From: Variovorax sp.
Lineage (GTDB): Bacteria; Pseudomonadota; Gammaproteobacteria; Burkholderiales; Burkholderiaceae_C
DNA length: 35,861 bases
Direction: 5' to 3'
NCBI GenBank assembly: GCA_017744285.1
Contig: JAGIBP010000047.1
Span: forward strand, 1-35,861
Shown: positions 22,275 through 30,052 of the stretch, one piece after another
How positions within the stretch are numbered: the stretch's first letter is position 1
Layout of the letters: each line of letters starts with the position of its first letter
The notes under the pieces: generated by a model
Told to the model about the DNA's origin: nothing
What the model saw: the letters and a program-made list of their open reading frames with translations, nothing else
Database searches by the model: none
Made by a program: the position numbers and the translations under genes

Positions 22275-24886
22275 GCGTGACCCTCCCAGAAGTCCTTGCG
22301 GCACAGGCCGCGCGCGGCACAGTGCTCGCACACCTGCCCTTCCCCCAGCGCGGGCAGCGCCTCGCCGGCGGCAATGCGCGCCAGGTCGTCCATGACGCCC
22401 GACACGAGCGCGTCGCGCGCCTGCACGATGTCCTCCTGCTCGAAGGTGCGCGTGCCCGAGGCTTTCTCGCCGACGTTGACGTAGGCCGCGCGCAGCGTGT
22501 CGTCGGGAAAGAGCGCGGCGTAGAAGGCCAGCTGCGTGTCCTCGTGGGGGTCCTTCACGCGCTCGCGGGTCTTGTCGGCGGACTCCGTCTTGTAGTCGAT
22601 CACGAAGGCCCGTCCGTCGGGCGTCGCATCCACGCGATCCAGGCGCCCGACCAGCTTGACGCGGCCGAGCGGCACTTCCTTCCAGGGCTCTGCCTCGACG
22701 AAGGCCGCGCCCTCGCGCGCCTCATGATCCGCCAGCCACGACAGATAGCCCTCGCGCACCGCCGGCCACGCGGCGGCGAAGGGCAGGAACTCGGCGTCGG
22801 ACAAGCCGAACTCGCGCGTGGCCTGCGCCTGGGCGGCCGCCATCAGCGCGCGGCGCGCGCCCAGGTCGGCCGCGGGGTCGTCCTTCAGCGCTTCGTGGAA
22901 GTGGCCGAGCAGCGCATGCAACCAGTTCCCGAAGTCGCGCTTGTCGAGTTCCGCGTCGAGCTCGTCGCTGCCGCGAAGGCCCAGCTGGCGCAGGGCGAAG
23001 AAGCGGTACGGGCACCGGCGCAGATCCTCGTAGGCGGTCGACGAAAGCGTGGCCGGCATGAGCGCGTCGCCATGGGGCCGCGGGTGCAGGGTCGGCCGCG
23101 CAGGCACCTTCATGGCCACGCGCGGGTCCGGCGCATCGCCCGCGGCACGGTCGAGATGGAGCATCTGCACGAGTGGACTGGGCCGCACCGGCTCGCCGCT
23201 CGCGTCGAACTGGCGCCAGAGCACGTCCGCGCGCGGCGCACCCATGGCGACCGCCCAGCCTGCGCGCTGGGCCGCTTCGAGCGCCTCGCGCGAGGGCAGC
23301 GACAGCGTCGCGCGCTGCGCTGCGCTCCAGTCGCCGGCCGGCTCGGGCGAAGCCGGCAACCGTTGGTCATCGCAGCCGGGCACCACCACGGCCGCGAAGG
23401 GGCGTCCCAGCAGATGGTGAAACGGCAGGATCACCACCTGGGCCGGCTCGGCCTCGTCGGGCACGAGCACGAAGCTCGCGGCCTCCAGCACGTCGCGCAC
23501 CCAGGCGGTGAACTCGCTGAGCGTGCAGCGCGAACCGCGGATCTCGCCCTCCTCGTTGTCCAGGTGCAGCGCGGCAATCACTTCGACGCCCGCCACGTCG
23601 GCCATCAGGCCGGTCCATTGACCGCTCGCTTCCAGCAATGCGCGCAGGGCGCTCAGCCATTCGCCGAGCGGCCGCGCGCGCGCGAGCGTGGCGCGCAGGG
23701 CTTCGATGGCCACCGTGAACTCCGCCAGCGCCGCGTCCTGCGGCTTCGTGCTGGCAGCGATGAAGGAACACCAGGTGCGCCAGTCGCGCATGCCGCGGTC
23801 GCGCAGGCGGGCTTCGAGCAACAGCACGGCCGCGCGGTCGAACGCGCTCGCGTTCTTGAGCCAGTCCAGCACCGGGTCGCTGCCGGCGTCATGGACACAG
23901 GCGCGCAGCGCGCTCATCAGGCCAGCGGCCGCGCGAGTGGTGGAGAGCTTCCACCCGGTCTCGTCGTGCGGCACCACGCCGCGCGCCACGAGGTGCGCGC
24001 CGATGCGCCGCATCAGCGCACGGTCGGTCGCCACCAGGGCCACCGGCACGCGCCCCTCTTCCACGTGCTTCAGGACACAGCCCGCGGCGCGCTCGGCCTC
24101 GTCTTCGGCATCGGCCGCCGCGTGCAGGCCGACCTGCGTCGGGGGCGCATCGTTCGTGGCGAGCGGCAGATGCACGCAGCGTGCGCCGAAACGCCGCGCC
24201 AGGGTGCGCGTCAGCGGATCGGCCTGGAAACCGTCGAGCACGATCAGCTGGTCGACCTGCGCCAGGGCGCCGGGGGCGAAGAGCACATCGGTCGCATAGC
24301 CCGAGCTCGCGGCCCACGCGAGGGCGATGCCGTTGAGCGCGCTTTCCATCCTGAACCACTCGGACCCGCGCCCGGCCTCGATCGATTCACGCACGCGCGC
24401 TCCCCACGCCGTGCGCTCGCCGGGTGCCTCGGCCGCCGCGAGGGGTGCCAGTTGCAGCGCGATCTCGACCAGGCGGCCCGCCAGTGCATTGCGCGAGGCG
24501 CCAAAGCCGGCGCGAGCCAGGAGCGACTGCGCCGTCAGGAGATCGCGCGCCATGTCGAAGGCGATGTCGTCGGGCTCGGGTACGAATCCGCCGACGCTGC
24601 GGGCCCAGTTGCGCGTGGTCTCGAAGCGCGGCGCGAATCCGCGAGCGCCGCGCGCAGCCCACATGGCGCGCGCGACATGCATGAGCTGGGCGTACGGCAC
24701 GAGCACGAGCGCGCGCGAGGGATGGATGCCGCGCTCGGCCACGAGGCGCGCGATGCGCTCGACAATGCCGCGACCCGGCTCGCACCAGAGCGCGTGCGCA
24801 GGGTGGTGCTCAGTAGGCTGCATGGAGGGCTTGTCGAGGGACTGCAGGGCTTTGGCTATGGCGGCCATAGCTTCCGGGCCGGTCAC
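22271..24886 (-). CDS. addB: AddB-like PD-(D/E)XK nuclease with Fe-S site
   Basis: Second subunit of the double-strand-end processing complex, 871 residues if started at the GTG at 24886. The first 250 residues resemble the inactive helicase part of AddB (VLVPYAQLMHVARAMWAARG), and the nuclease at the end has VGRLDRVD and VIDYKTE, supplying D750, D764 and K766. Four cysteines, C625 (RRCPYRFF) and C853, C856 and C862 (VCEHCAARGLC), match the Fe-S cluster that holds the AddB nuclease together. Alternative starts are ATGs at 24868 and 24823; none has a good ribosome binding site, so the N-terminus is uncertain. It overlaps addA by 4 nt and is divergent from trxA across 75 nt. The AddB label rests on domain layout and neighbours. 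Confidence 0.82.
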   Translation of the reverse strand: MTGPEAMAAIAKALQSLDKPSMQPTEHHPAHALWCEPGRGIVERIARLVAERGIHPSRALVLVPYAQLMHVARAMWAARGARGFAPRFETTRNWARSVGGFVPEPDDIAFDMARDLLTAQSLLARAGFGASRNALAGRLVEIALQLAPLAAAEAPGERTAWGARVRESIEAGRGSEWFRMESALNGIALAWAASSGYATDVLFAPGALAQVDQLIVLDGFQADPLTRTLARRFGARCVHLPLATNDAPPTQVGLHAAADAEDEAERAAGCVLKHVEEGRVPVALVATDRALMRRIGAHLVARGVVPHDETGWKLSTTRAAAGLMSALRACVHDAGSDPVLDWLKNASAFDRAAVLLLEARLRDRGMRDWRTWCSFIAASTKPQDAALAEFTVAIEALRATLARARPLGEWLSALRALLEASGQWTGLMADVAGVEVIAALHLDNEEGEIRGSRCTLSEFTAWVRDVLEAASFVLVPDEAEPAQVVILPFHHLLGRPFAAVVVPGCDDQRLPASPEPAGDWSAAQRATLSLPSREALEAAQRAGWAVAMGAPRADVLWRQFDASGEPVRPSPLVQMLHLDRAAGDAPDPRVAMKVPARPTLHPRPHGDALMPATLSSTAYEDLRRCPYRFFALRQLGLRGSDELDAELDKRDFGNWLHALLGHFHEALKDDPAADLGARRALMAAAQAQATREFGLSDAEFLPFAAAWPAVREGYLSWLADHEAREGAAFVEAEPWKEVPLGRVKLVGRLDRVDATPDGRAFVIDYKTESADKTRERVKDPHEDTQLAFYAALFPDDTLRAAYVNVGEKASGTRTFEQEDIVQARDALVSGVMDDLARIAAGEALPALGEGQVCEHCAARGLCRKDFWEGHA

Positions 24887-24961
24887 GCCGGAACTTGGTT
24901 TCTGTCACAATGACCCGCACTTTAGCTGCACCGAAACTCTCAGCGCAGAAGGACCCACCCC

Positions 24962-25294
24962 ATGGCCAGCGATCTCATCAAACACATCTCCGACTCCTCT
25001 TTCGAAGCCGACGTGCTCAAGTCCGGCAAGCCCGTGCTCGTGGACTACTGGGCCGAATGGTGCGGCCCCTGCAAGATGATCGCCCCCATCCTCGACGAAG
25101 TCTCCAGCGCCTACGAGGGCAAGCTGCAGATCGCCAAGATGAACGTCGACGAGAACCGCGACATCCCCGCCAAGTTCGGCATCCGCGGCATCCCCACGCT
25201 GATGCTCTTCAAGGACGGCCAGCTGGCCGCGACCAAGGTCGGCGCGATGAGCAAGGCCCAGCTCACCGCTTTCATCGACCAGCAGCTCGCCTGA
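24962..25294 (+). CDS. trxA: Thioredoxin 1
   Basis: Cytoplasmic disulfide reductase of 110 residues supplying electrons to ribonucleotide reductase and peroxiredoxins. The active site is W33-C34-G35-P36-C37 ([10 protein letters not shown]), with the conserved [13 protein letters not shown] containing the cis-proline. The ATG has GAAGGA 8 nt upstream. A strong terminator follows at 25307-25331, separating it from rho. The trxA-rho order is common in proteobacteria. Thioredoxin is cytoplasmic, while the peroxiredoxin at 1905 carries an export signal, so they are unlikely to be direct partners. Confidence 0.97.
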   Translation: MASDLIKHISDSSFEADVLKSGKPVLVDYWAEWCGPCKMIAPILDEVSSAYEGKLQIAKMNVDENRDIPAKFGIRGIPTLMLFKDGQLAATKVGAMSKAQLTAFIDQQLA

Positions 25295-25306
25295 GAGCGA
25301 TCCCCC

Positions 25307-25331
25307 GCCGCCGCGTCACGCGGCGGCTTTT
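25307..25331 (+). terminator. Intrinsic terminator after trxA
   Basis: GCCGCCGCG (25307-25315) and CGCGGCGGC (25319-25327) form a perfect 9-bp stem around TCA, followed by TTTTCCCC. It begins 12 nt after the trxA stop codon and lies before the rho promoter region. Confidence 0.85.
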
Positions 25332-25371
25332 CCCCGGGCCGCGCGCAATGCGCTAGCGCCTTTTTTCCTGT

Positions 25372-25499
25372 CATAATCCCCCAGAGATCACCGGCCCATT
25401 CAGGGACCCGGTTCGAGTTCCCCGGTTTGTGAGGCATCTCTCGCCTCACTTCAAACCTCCCCCCTCGTTCTGACAGCTATCCCCGCAAGGGGTCGTTCC
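25372..25499 (+). promoter_or_regulatory. rho promoter and structured leader
   Basis: CATAAT at 25372-25377 is a candidate -10 box, giving a leader of about 116 nt. The leader can form several stems: GGGAC/GTTCCC (25403-25422); a longer stem from GGTTTG...TGAGGC to GCCTCA...CAAACC (25424-25457, 7-bp perfect core GTGAGGC/GCCTCAC); and CCCC-GCAA-GGGG (25481-25492) just before the start codon. The last includes the Shine-Dalgarno sequence AAGGGG in a stem capped by a GNRA-type loop. rho is autoregulated in E. coli through its leader; whether the same is true here is inference. Confidence 0.45.
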
Positions 25500-26765
25500 A
25501 TGCACTTAAACGAACTCAAGGCACTTCACGTCTCCGAAGTCCTCAAGCAAGCCGAGGCGCTGGAGATCGAAAACGTCGGTCGCATGCGCAAGCAGGAGCT
25601 GATGTTCGCGATCATCAAGAAGCGCGCGAAGGCCGGCGAACAGGTGTTCGCCGACGGCGTGCTCGAGATCCTGCCCGACGGCTTCGGCTTCCTGCGCAGC
25701 CCCGACACCAGCTTCACCGCGAGCACGGACGACATCTACATCTCGCCGAGCCAGGTGCGCCGCTTCAACCTGCACACCGGCGACATGATCGAAGGCGAAG
25801 TGCGCACGCCCAAGGACGGCGAGCGCTATTTCGCGCTGACCAAGCTCGACAAGGTCAACGACGGCCCGCCCGAGGCGAACAAGCACAAGGTCATGTTCGA
25901 GAACCTGACGCCGCTGTTCCCGAAGCAGCTGATGCGCCTCGAACGCGACAACTTCAAGGGCGACGAGAACATCACGGGCCGCATCATCGACATCATCGCG
26001 CCCATCGGCAAAGGCCAGCGCGCGCTGCTCGTGGCGCCGCCCAAGAGCGGCAAGACGGTGATGATGCAGCACATCGCGCACGCGATCAGCGCCAACTATC
26101 CCGAGGTGCACATGATGGTGCTGCTCGTGGACGAGCGGCCCGAGGAAGTGACCGAGATGCAGCGCACCGTCAAGGGCGAAGTGATTGCATCCACGTTCGA
26201 CGAACCCGCTGCGCGCCACGTGCATGTGGCCGAAATGGTCATCGAGCGCGCCAAGCGCCTCGTCGAACTCAAGAAGGACGTGGTGATCCTGCTCGACTCG
26301 ATCACCCGCCTTGCCCGCGCCTACAACAACGTCGTGCCCTCGTCGGGCAAGGTGCTGACCGGCGGCGTGGACTCCAATGCGCTGCAGCGTCCCAAGCGCT
26401 TCCTGGGCGCGGCGCGCAACGTGGAAGAAGGCGGCTCGCTGACCATCATCGGCACCGCGCTGATCGACACCGGCAGCCGCATGGACGAAGTGATCTTCGA
26501 AGAGTTCAAGGGCACCGGCAACTCCGAGATCCACCTCGACCGCCGCCTCTACGAGAAGCGCGTGTTCCCCTCGATCCAGCTCAACCGCAGCGGCACCCGC
26601 CGCGAGGAACTGCTGCTGCCGCCCGAGATCCTGCAGAAGACCCGCATTCTTCGCCAGCTCATGTACAACATGGACGAGATCGAGGCGATGGAGCTGATGC
26701 TCAAGAACATGAAGGCCACCAAGACCAATGTCGAGTTCTTCGACATGATGCGTCGCGGCGGCTGA
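25500..26765 (+). CDS. rho: Transcription termination factor Rho
   Basis: Hexameric RNA-dependent ATPase that ends transcription at untranslated C-rich RNA. The 421-residue protein has the N-terminal helical bundle ([19 protein letters not shown]), the cold-shock-like RNA-binding domain with [13 protein letters not shown], the Walker A motif [14 protein letters not shown] (about 177-190), Walker B ([16 protein letters not shown]), the Q-loop [12 protein letters not shown] and the R-loop/arginine finger region SGTRREELL. Length and motifs are standard, with no inserted domain. The ATG at 25500 has AAGGGG with 7 nt spacing, inside a small hairpin. Its 3' end is only 3 nt from the converging oxidoreductase gene, and there is no visible intrinsic terminator. 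Confidence 0.98.
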   Translation: MHLNELKALHVSEVLKQAEALEIENVGRMRKQELMFAIIKKRAKAGEQVFADGVLEILPDGFGFLRSPDTSFTASTDDIYISPSQVRRFNLHTGDMIEGEVRTPKDGERYFALTKLDKVNDGPPEANKHKVMFENLTPLFPKQLMRLERDNFKGDENITGRIIDIIAPIGKGQRALLVAPPKSGKTVMMQHIAHAISANYPEVHMMVLLVDERPEEVTEMQRTVKGEVIASTFDEPAARHVHVAEMVIERAKRLVELKKDVVILLDSITRLARAYNNVVPSSGKVLTGGVDSNALQRPKRFLGAARNVEEGGSLTIIGTALIDTGSRMDEVIFEEFKGTGNSEIHLDRRLYEKRVFPSIQLNRSGTRREELLLPPEILQKTRILRQLMYNMDEIEAMELMLKNMKATKTNVEFFDMMRRGG

Positions 26766-26768
26766 TGT

Positions 26769-27830
26769 TCAGCGCGCCGGCAAGGCCCGCCCCTCGGCGG
26801 CGCTCTGCCGGCCCAGGTCGAGCAGTCCCATCAGCTCGACCGCCTGTTCCGGCGGGACCGGATTCGGGCCTTTCCCCAGGATCGCATCGCGCACCGCCGC
26901 GTAGTAGCGCACGTAGTTGCCGGCCTGCGTCGGCCAGGCCCGCGTGTGGAGGCGACCGTCGGCCGCGCAGAGCGTGAGTTCACCTTCGACCGGATCGGCG
27001 CCCCACCCGGCGCCCGCGGGCCGTTCGCCAGCTCGCAATGCATCCTCCTGCGGATCCACGCCACGCTTGAGGTAGCTGCCTCGCGTGCCGTGCACGATGT
27101 AGCGCGGCGCCGCGCGCGCGGCCAACGTGGTCGCGTGCAGCACCACGCGCAAGGGCGCGTGCGGCCCGCCTTCGTAGCGCAGCACGGCATGGAAGTAGTC
27201 CTCGACCAGCGCGCCGTCGCGCAGCACCGCGCTGTCGACCTGCAAGGTGTCGGGCCGGCCGAAGAGCTGAACCGCCTGGTCGACCAGGTGCGAACCGAGA
27301 TCCACCCACAGCCCGGCGCCGGGGACCGGCTGCTCGCGCCAGCGCGCCCGCACCTCGGGGCGGAAGCGATCGAAATGCGACTCGAAGTACACGGGACGGC
27401 CCAGTTCGCCGCCCGCGAGCACCTCGCGCAGGCTCAGGAAGTCCGAGTCGAACCGGCGGTTCTGGTACACGGACAGCAGCCGGCCCTGGCGCTCGGCCAG
27501 GGCGGCGAGCTCCCGGGCCTGGCCGGCATCGAGCGTGAAGGGCTTGTCCACCACCACGTGCTTGCCGGCGGCCAGCGCCGCCTTCGCGACCGGGTGATGC
27601 TGGGCGTTCGGCGTGGCGACGACGACCAGGTCGATGTCGCGGCGCCGCAGCAGCGCGTCCACATCGGGCACCACGTCCACGCCCGGCCAGTCCGCATGCA
27701 CCTTGTGCGGCTGCGAACTCGCGACAGCGCCCAGGAGCAAGCCGGGCACCGCCGACAGCACGGGCGCATGGAAGGTCTGGCCGGCGAATCCATAGCCGAC
27801 GAGGCCGGCACGCAGGGTGTCTGTGGGCAT
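26769..27830 (-). CDS. Gfo/Idh/MocA family NAD(P)-dependent oxidoreductase
   Basis: A 353-residue protein of the glucose-fructose oxidoreductase/inositol dehydrogenase family. The N-terminal Rossmann motif is AGLVGYGFAGQTFHAPVL (about 8-25). The signature VVVDKPFTLDAGQARELA carries the D/E-K-P lysine used in catalysis or coenzyme binding, and the C-terminal domain includes GSHLVDQAVQLFG with the substrate-site histidine. Most such enzymes act on sugars, cyclitols or related compounds; the substrate here is not readable. The ATG at 27830 has AGAGG about 10 nt upstream; the open frame continues further but without support. It is divergent from rpmE2 across 146 nt. The gene ends 3 nt from rho. 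Confidence 0.92.
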   Translation of the reverse strand: MPTDTLRAGLVGYGFAGQTFHAPVLSAVPGLLLGAVASSQPHKVHADWPGVDVVPDVDALLRRRDIDLVVVATPNAQHHPVAKAALAAGKHVVVDKPFTLDAGQARELAALAERQGRLLSVYQNRRFDSDFLSLREVLAGGELGRPVYFESHFDRFRPEVRARWREQPVPGAGLWVDLGSHLVDQAVQLFGRPDTLQVDSAVLRDGALVEDYFHAVLRYEGGPHAPLRVVLHATTLAARAAPRYIVHGTRGSYLKRGVDPQEDALRAGERPAGAGWGADPVEGELTLCAADGRLHTRAWPTQAGNYVRYYAAVRDAILGKGPNPVPPEQAVELMGLLDLGRQSAAEGRALPAR

Positions 27831-27867
27831 GGAAATGGACCTCTGGCGCTCAAAACGCCCAGTATGC

Positions 27868-27873
27868 GATAAT
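27868..27873 (+). promoter_or_regulatory. Candidate extended -10 element for rpmE2
   Basis: TGCGATAAT at 27865-27873 is close to an extended -10 box (TG-N-TATAAT). It would give a leader of about 97 nt for the L31 gene. The -35 region is poorly conserved, as expected for extended -10 promoters. I saw no clear Zur operator in the region, although many zinc-free L31 genes are Zur-regulated. Confidence 0.45.
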
Positions 27874-27976
27874 TGCGGGCTTAGCGAAAAGTGCAGCGCG
27901 GCGCCCTGCCGCGTCTTCTTCGGTTGCGTTCCGGCAAACCGGGGGTGTGGCTCTCGCATCGACCAAAGGAAAGATC

Positions 27977-28234
27977 ATGAAAGAAGGCATTCACCCGAAC
28001 TACCGTGAAGTTCTGTTCGTCGACCTGTCGAACGGCTTCAAGTTCGTGACCCGCTCGTGCGTCAACACGAAGGAAACCGGCACCACCGACGACGGTCGTG
28101 AACTGCCGCTGTTCAAGCTCGATACCTCGAGCGAATCGCACCCGTTCTACACCGGCACGCAGAAGTCGGTCGACAACATGGGCGGCCGCGTCGAGAGATT
28201 CCGCAACCGCTTCGGCAAGACGGCCTCCAAGTAA
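27977..28234 (+). CDS. rpmE2: Ribosomal protein L31, type B (zinc-free)
   Basis: Large-subunit protein (85 aa). The opening MKEGIHPNYREVLFVDLSNG, the FVTRSC segment and the end DNMGGRVERFRNRFGKT are diagnostic of the family. Type A L31 binds zinc through a C-x-x-C pair plus other Cys; here only one cysteine (C28) remains, as in the type B or C-minus paralogue that can replace the zinc form when zinc is scarce. The ATG has AAAGGAAAG upstream, a strong ribosome binding site. A terminator follows at 28255-28285. Whether another L31 gene exists elsewhere in the genome cannot be seen. Confidence 0.96.
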   Translation: MKEGIHPNYREVLFVDLSNGFKFVTRSCVNTKETGTTDDGRELPLFKLDTSSESHPFYTGTQKSVDNMGGRVERFRNRFGKTASK

Positions 28235-28254
28235 GGAAGGCGCTTCCGTGTCGA

Positions 28255-28285
28255 GGGCAGCCCGGGTCACCGCGCTGCCCTTTTT
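28255..28285 (+). terminator. Intrinsic terminator after rpmE2
   Basis: GGGCAGC (28255-28261) pairs with GCTGCCC (28274-28280); an inner CGG/CCG pair with a GTCA loop extends it after a C-C mismatch. It is followed by TTTTTCTTTCC. It separates the L31 gene from the membrane protein gene. Confidence 0.85.
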
Positions 28286-28315
28286 CTTTCCTTCAGCCCC
28301 CGCCCCCTTGCACCG

Positions 28316-30052
28316 TTGAACCATCCGACGCCCGCCATCGTTGCCCAGAGCGCCGTGCGCCGGCTGCCGCGCATCGCGCTGCTGCTGCTCTGCGCGGCGT
28401 ACCTGATGCCCGGGCTGCTGGGCCGCGGTCCATGGAAGAGCGCGGACATCACCTCGTTCGGCTACATGGCCGAACTGGCGCAGAGCCGGGACGGCATCGC
28501 CCGCTGGCTCGACCCCATGCTGCTCGGGCTGCGACCCGAGACGCCGGCGCTGATTCCCTACTGGATCGGCGCCTGGGCCATCAAGATCGCGCCGGCGTGG
28601 ATGAGCCCCGACCTGGCCGTTCGCATCGCCTTCGCACTGCTCCTGGCGGGCACGTTCATGGCAACGTGGTACGCGGTCTATTACCTGGCGCGGACGCACC
28701 GTGCCCAGCCGGTGGCCTTCGCCTTCGGCGGCGAAGCGCGTCCGACCGACTACGCACGGGCCATCGCCGACGGGGCCCTGCTGGCCCTGATCGCCTGCCT
28801 GGGGCTGGCCCAGCTCGGTCACGAGACCACGCCGGCCCTCGCGCAACTCTTCTTCGCATCGAGCCTGTTCTTCGGCGTCTCGGCGCTGCCCTACCGCCGC
28901 ATCGGCCCGGTCATCGCGCTGGTCGTGGGCAGCTTCGGGCTGGCCCTCAGCGGCGGCCCGACCGTGGGCCTGGCGCTGGGGCTCGGCTGCGTGGTGATCC
29001 TGCTGGCCGAACGCAGGCAGGTGCCGGCCGAGACGCGGCCGGAGGCCGAACCCGTCTACACCGTGGCATCCATCGCGGCGGTCGCCGGCATCACGGCCCT
29101 GGCCGTCGCCCTGGGCGCCGCCCTCGGCCTGCTCCAGTGGAAGATCGATCTGCCGCCCGGCCACCGGGCCCTGACCGAAATCCGCAGCCAGGCCAAGCTG
29201 CTGCTGTGGTTCACCTGGCCGACCTGGCCGCTCGCAATCTGGACGCTCTGGCGCTGGCGCCGCCAGCTCACGGCGCGCCACGTCGCGCTGCCCCTGTGGT
29301 TCGCGCTGGTGCCGCTGCTCGCGACCTGGACCACCGACTTTTCCGAACGCTCGCTGCTGCTCGGACTGCCGGCGTTCGCGACGCTGGCCGCCTTCGCGCT
29401 GCCGACCTTCCGGCGCAGCGTGGCCGCGCTGATCGACTGGTTCACCCTGCTGTTCTTCAGCGGCTCGGCGATCATCATCTGGGTCATCTGGGTCGCGATG
29501 CAGACCGGCGTGCCAGCCAAGCCGGCGGCCAACGTGGCCAAGCTGGCGCCCGGCTTCGTCCCGCAGTTCTCGTTGGCGCCGTTCATCTTCGCGGTCACGG
29601 CCACCCTGGCCTGGGCCTGGCTCGTGCGCTGGCGCACCGGCCGCCACCGCGCGGCCCTGTGGAAGACGCTGGTGCTGCCGGCGGGCGGCGCGGCCCTGTG
29701 CTGGATGCTGGTCATGACGCTGTGGCTGCCGGTGCTCGATTTCGCGCGCAGCTACGTGCCGCAGGTGAACGCGATCACGCAGCGCGTCGGCCAGCCGGAA
29801 TGCATCTCCGAACTCGCGCTCGGCCGGCCGCACATCGCCGCGCTGCGCTACCACGGGAACTTCAACGTGCAGCCGCTGATCGGCGGCCCGCCATGCCCAT
29901 GGCTGCTGGTCAGCCCGGACGCGATCACCAAGCTGCACGAGATCGTGAATCTCGAAAGCTGGCGCCTGAGCGGCACCCTGCGCCGACCGACCAGCCCCGG
30001 CGACGACCTGCTGCTGTATCAACGCCTGACGAAGCCGGCGGCGGGTGACTAG
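28316..30052 (+). CDS. ArnT-like polytopic membrane glycosyltransferase-type protein
   Basis: A 578-residue inner membrane protein with at least ten hydrophobic segments and a soluble C-terminal end (about 490-578). The N-terminal part follows the layout of GT-C/ArnT transferases, which move sugars from lipid carriers: GRGPWKSADITSFGYMAELA, the S-R-D-G-I-A-R-W segment, then RPETPALIPYWIGAWAIKI, comparable to the W-x-x-D-E-x-x-Y...E, S-G-D-W and P-P-L-x-Y-W elements. The catalytic-type Asp-Glu pair is Asp-Ile here (D44-I45), so activity may differ. The start is a TTG at 28316 without a clear ribosome binding site; the next ATGs would cut off the first membrane segment. It overlaps the MATE gene by 8 nt, indicating cotranscription. 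Family call is inferred; substrate is unknown. Confidence 0.7.
   Translation: MNHPTPAIVAQSAVRRLPRIALLLLCAAYLMPGLLGRGPWKSADITSFGYMAELAQSRDGIARWLDPMLLGLRPETPALIPYWIGAWAIKIAPAWMSPDLAVRIAFALLLAGTFMATWYAVYYLARTHRAQPVAFAFGGEARPTDYARAIADGALLALIACLGLAQLGHETTPALAQLFFASSLFFGVSALPYRRIGPVIALVVGSFGLALSGGPTVGLALGLGCVVILLAERRQVPAETRPEAEPVYTVASIAAVAGITALAVALGAALGLLQWKIDLPPGHRALTEIRSQAKLLLWFTWPTWPLAIWTLWRWRRQLTARHVALPLWFALVPLLATWTTDFSERSLLLGLPAFATLAAFALPTFRRSVAALIDWFTLLFFSGSAIIIWVIWVAMQTGVPAKPAANVAKLAPGFVPQFSLAPFIFAVTATLAWAWLVRWRTGRHRAALWKTLVLPAGGAALCWMLVMTLWLPVLDFARSYVPQVNAITQRVGQPECISELALGRPHIAALRYHGNFNVQPLIGGPPCPWLLVSPDAITKLHEIVNLESWRLSGTLRRPTSPGDDLLLYQRLTKPAAGD

Noticed and set aside
22154..24913. A very long plus-strand open frame opposite addB
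   Set aside because: It is antisense to a gene with intact AddB nuclease and Fe-S motifs. Its translation is Arg/His/Ala/Gly-rich without domains, typical of the antisense frame in GC-rich DNA.
25350..25366. GCGCTAGCGC followed by six T residues, as a second terminator after trxA
   Set aside because: The palindrome has no room for a loop, and a perfect terminator already lies at 25307-25331. It was not listed, though a weak contribution is possible.
25403..25425. A tRNA-like T-arm, GGTTCGAGTTCC, upstream of rho
   Set aside because: There is no matching acceptor, D-arm or anticodon arm upstream. The sequence is better explained as part of the rho leader.
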